This document shows positions 61,001 to 64,000 of a stretch of 64,000 nt of DNA, in pieces. The stretch comes from Clitopilus passeckerianus (Eukaryota > Basidiomycota > Agaricomycetes > Agaricales > Entolomataceae). The notes beneath the pieces were generated by a model. The model did no database searches, had not been told where the DNA came from, and saw only the letters and a program-made list of their open reading frames with translations. The stretch spans positions 682,001-746,000 of the forward strand of contig CALYLX010000142.1 in the NCBI GenBank assembly GCA_944990035.1. The letters run 5' to 3'. The first letter of the stretch is position 1; every line of letters begins with the position of its first letter. Position numbers and translations under genes: made by a program.

Positions 61001-62194
61001 ATTGATTGCGACGATCCTGTGGGCAAGGCCGAGAACCTAGCAGGAATAGCGTCAACATTCCTACTACGTTCCCACTTCGATGAAGCCAGACGCTACATCG
61101 ACGAAGCTATTGCAATGCGTTCCCCCATAGAAAACCCAGATCATCTTCATCTTCTAGGCCGCGTATACCTTGCGCAATATCGATTCAAAGACGCGGAATC
61201 AACTTTACAACGGTCTCTCGAACTCCATACTCAGATCAACGACACGGTTGGAATGGCAGACGACCGTCTATACCTCACCTATCTTCACTTCTACCAAGGA
61301 CATTTGAGGATGGGACGAAGTCAATTCTTTGACACCCAGGACACCGTTGACGATGAGGACGATGAGGACGATGAAGACGAATGGCGTGCCCACCCTTTCG
61401 GCAACATGAGCGCTGCCTACAAAGAATTCACTGTCGGATATGCCAACGCCTATGCCACTACAGGCGTGATGCGGTTGGTTTGGCAATGTTCTATCCCAAA
61501 GGACATCCCTGACGCACCAGGATGGGAGGACCACGCAGCGCTCGATCAAGCCTTCGAAGACTTGAATGAGGGGTTAACCTGCTTCAAGGATCTGAAGTGC
61601 CGATTAGGTCAGGGATTTGCACTCCATTACCTTGGTTGTGCCCATCTCCGGTGTGGGCAAATCCCCGATGCCGAGACCAAACTACGAGGAGCGCTTTCTC
61701 TACACGAGGAGGTGGGCAACATCCAAGGGCAGGCGGATGACCACAACAAGCTCGCTGAAGTTGCAATGCGGCAAGATTCGCTGCAGGAGGCGCTCACCCG
61801 AGTCACTTGCTACGCCCTCAAGCTGCATACCCAGTGTGGAGATATTGGAGGCCAAGGGGATGACATCTATCTCCAGGCATGCATTTACCTGAAGCAGGGG
61901 AGGCTCAACGAGGCAGAAGTGGCCATTCGACAAGCTCTTGATTTGCATACGCAGGCGGGGTTGGCGTATCACAAGGGTCTTACCTTGGCGACACTCAGTT
62001 CCGTGGTTTGGCAGAAATACCTTTCGGGAGACCAGGCAGAAGAGGAGTTAAGAAGAGAGGCTTATGGCTGCCTTGAGGAGGCCATTGGGATTTTTAGGTG
62101 TTATCATTCCCGCCTTGAGTACGTGCAGTGTTCCCGGCAGCTCACGGAAATGCGGAATGTCGTCAGCCAAGGCAGCGTGGATGAGGTGATGTGA
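58017..62194 (+). CDS. NB-ARC/TPR (NLR-like) protein
   Basis: The model starts at ATG 58017 and removes introns at 58264-58327, 58477-58528, about 58680-58729 and about 58880-58927; the rest is one long exon. The N-terminal part is helical (ALHDFAAIITLSKEIIGIF, then VLYAGVIFEALKSPP), like the helical N-domains of fungal NLRs. The NB-ARC domain has a P-loop GPGGIGKTSLA (59187-59219), Walker B FILVLDNFETPW (about 59405-59440) and VDCVPLAVTLLANLA (GxP-like). More than ten TPR-like helical repeats follow (ALxxxAGDxxGQAYDVHNLA pattern), with an acidic run EDDEDDEDE encoded by repeated GATGAGGAC. Such STAND proteins sense signals and oligomerise; in fungi some act in non-self recognition. The function here is unknown. 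The 58985 GTG is not a start. Confidence 0.83.
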
Positions 62195-62424
62195 GGAGGT
62201 CATATGCCCGTGAATGCTGAAGCGCAACTGACATGCTCTTATCTTATTATGCCCTTGTCTGTAGGCAGGCTTTGCAATGACATTTCATAGTTCCATAGTA
62301 ATACACCCAAAAAATTGCGTAAGATATTAGGAATGAGGTATTTGTACGTGGTAGATGACGAAGTTCAGAATGAGATGAAATAGTACATGATGAGTCGTGA
62401 CATTGAAATGATATTCATGGAGAC

Positions 62425-63535
62425 CTATGCTGACGGCGGCGTAGATCCAAACACCGAATTGAGCCATCCCTCAATGGCGAGCAACTTCTCATACCCTCTG
62501 TTGCCAGTGAAACCGCCAGTGACTAGTACGAAATGGGCCAGACATACTGAAGACCCCATTAGTGTATGGATGATGAGAAGGCAAGGAGCTAGCATACCTG
62601 CAGCAACGACTGCGAAAACTTGAGATAAGGGATATGTCTTCTCCACCTCAGCTGGTTGGCCATCTAGGATAACAGTTGATGATTCTTCTTCTATCTTGGT
62701 CGTCTCAAGAAGTGCGGTGAAAAGATCGGTGTTAAGAGAAAAGGCTAGATTTGCTTCCTCCACAACCTTAGCTGTTGCGGCCGCTCAGATACGTTCTATT
62801 TAAAGATAAGAATATATTACTAACCTTTCATTTCAGCGCCCAGCTGACCAGCAGTATTCATGCCTGCTCGGAACCAATCCTTGATGCGCTTCATCTCTCC
62901 CTGGTTCGCAGGTTTGCTTGTCGTCAACTCCTTGAAGGCGTAAAACTCTAAGCCCTCATGGGCACTTTCATCTAGTCCATATGCCTTTCCGATCGTCCGT
63001 CGTATGGTTTGGCCACCACTCAAGTCACCCAGGTAACGAACGTAGGCGTGAGCAAGCAAAGGCGATGGATCGATTGAGTCTGACAGCGTTCGGATCCTAT
63101 TGACGTATGCCGTTAGGGGTCCTGGCATCTCAGCCAAGAACTGCTGGTGGACGGGGTGGGATTTCCATGAAGTCTCTGGGACTTGTAGGAAGTAAGAGAT
63201 ATCTGATGCAAGAGCTGGGCCTCGTGCCAATAGAGTCGGGTTGTAAGTCGGCTCCAGTGCAGGGTGTGTAGAATGGCGATCAAGCGCCTGTTCAAATGAA
63301 CTGCACAACGTCATAAACGATAAGATTAGCGACTAGCACAGCGAGAGCAAGGTCCTTCCGGTACGTACTCGTAGACATGCCACAGCATCATGAGATATCT
63401 CACATATCCTTCGCGCGGCAGCTGTCCACCCAAGAGCAGGCCTGCACCTTGACTGGTCTCTGCATGTTCGTGAGCCTTCTTCGTGCTTTCTCTTAGAAGG
63501 GTTGCGAGGGGCTGGTCGAAATCGATGGTTGCCAT
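62425..63535 (-). CDS. Heme oxygenase with C-terminal membrane anchor
   Basis: From ATG 63535 the protein reads MATIDFDQPLATLLREST, then KKAHEHAETS, where H22 aligns with the heme-binding proximal histidine. Next come REGYVRYLMMLWHVYEYV and the family signature YLGDLSGGQTIRR. After an intron near 62770-62820 a C-terminal part (EANLAFSLNTDLFTALLE) leads to a membrane helix (VFAVVAAGMLAPCLLIIHTL). The enzyme opens heme to biliverdin, releasing iron and CO; the tail suggests anchoring in the ER. Stop TAG at 62425-62427. A TTG-led extension upstream of 63535 is rejected. Length and order match fungal heme oxygenases. Confidence 0.9.
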
Positions 63536-64000
63536 CGTAGGGACCGTACAAGTGAACGGTGGTGGCAAGGAGGATCGTGGGTGGGTGGTGGTCAGGGGGA
63601 AAGGAACGAAGGGCTCGGCTGAAATATTCTTTTCGAAAAATGGCGTGCTCTGGCTCCGAACCACCACAGCATGATGGCTTTGTACATCTTGCAGCAGCAA
63701 CACAGTAACACAGTCAAAGCATGTCACCTCGCGTCAGAATGTTCATATCCTTTCATGGTCCAAACACCCCATTTGGGCCTAGCTGTGCTGATTGAGGCGG
63801 TCCAGAGCGATAGCCAAGAAAATCTTATCAGATAGCGGTTGACATGCGGAATCTATGTATGGGAACATGGAAAAACTATAGTACAGATGTTGCCTTAAAG
63901 TTGGTTGTCCGATGCATCGTGGAAAAAGGTCATAAAACATAGCGAATTCATAAGTATTGCAATGTGAAGTCGAAGATCGAAAGCGTGGTGTTTGAATGGA
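63536..64000. other. Upstream region of heme oxygenase gene
   Basis: No coding signal. It must contain the heme oxygenase promoter. A CACAGTAACACAGT repeat lies near 63700-63714; no clear TATA box. Confidence 0.45.

Noticed and set aside
58985..62194. Long frame taken as a complete gene from its first possible codon at 58985
   Set aside because: The first codon is GTG and the frame is a continuation of upstream exons; splicing from 58017 gives a better N-terminus.

Overview
The window looks like nuclear DNA of a mushroom-forming basidiomycete (Agaricomycetes). Genes are broken by many 50-60 nt GT-AG introns. The contents are typical of such fungi: Egt1 with fused EgtD- and EgtB-like parts, a RhoGEF-kinase fusion, a TPR-bearing NB-ARC protein, an alpha-type kinase, an integrase-core-like DDE transposase and a fast-evolving ankyrin gene. 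Gene models were built by hand from reading frames, splice signals and family resemblance, so inner exon edges are predictions.

Layout. 0.2-3.8 kb: tRNA-Gln with an 8-nt intron, then a minus-strand RhoGEF-PH-protein kinase gene. 3.8-6.6 kb: nothing confident. 6.65-8.9 kb: CreA-type C2H2 repressor. 8.9-11.5 kb: gene-poor. 11.5-24.0 kb: a dense conserved block with Snf5/Sfh1, a DNA polymerase X-like protein, a gelsolin-repeat protein, Egt1, a DHHC palmitoyltransferase and a thioesterase-like protein. 24-36.2 kb: an accessory block. It holds two tandemly oriented DNA polymerase delta-like exonuclease-only genes (the first apparently usable, the second dead), an ankyrin gene grown by tandem copying of an exon-plus-intron unit, a disordered protein and an uncharacterised agaricomycete family protein. 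36.5-40.5 kb: dynactin p62 and a PPxY membrane protein. 40.58-46.95 kb: a 6.4-kb DNA transposon. 47.7-64 kb: arrestin-like protein, a small ORF, two divergent membrane-anchored aspartic proteases, an NB-ARC/TPR protein and a heme oxygenase.

Main discovery. The interval 40581-46954 is bounded by perfect 28-bp terminal inverted repeats, flanked by a TACG direct repeat that looks like a target-site duplication. Inside are two convergent genes: an integrase-core-like DDE transposase, apparently broken by a one-base deletion, and an intact-looking alpha-type protein kinase with an N-terminal double zinc-binding module. A kinase carried as a second gene of a cut-and-paste element is unusual and may be an undescribed transposon architecture.

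Second line of interest. The polymerase X-like protein has an apparent mitochondrial presequence. It has lost all three metal-binding aspartates and the lyase lysine position, so it is probably a pseudo-polymerase with a structural or DNA-binding role.
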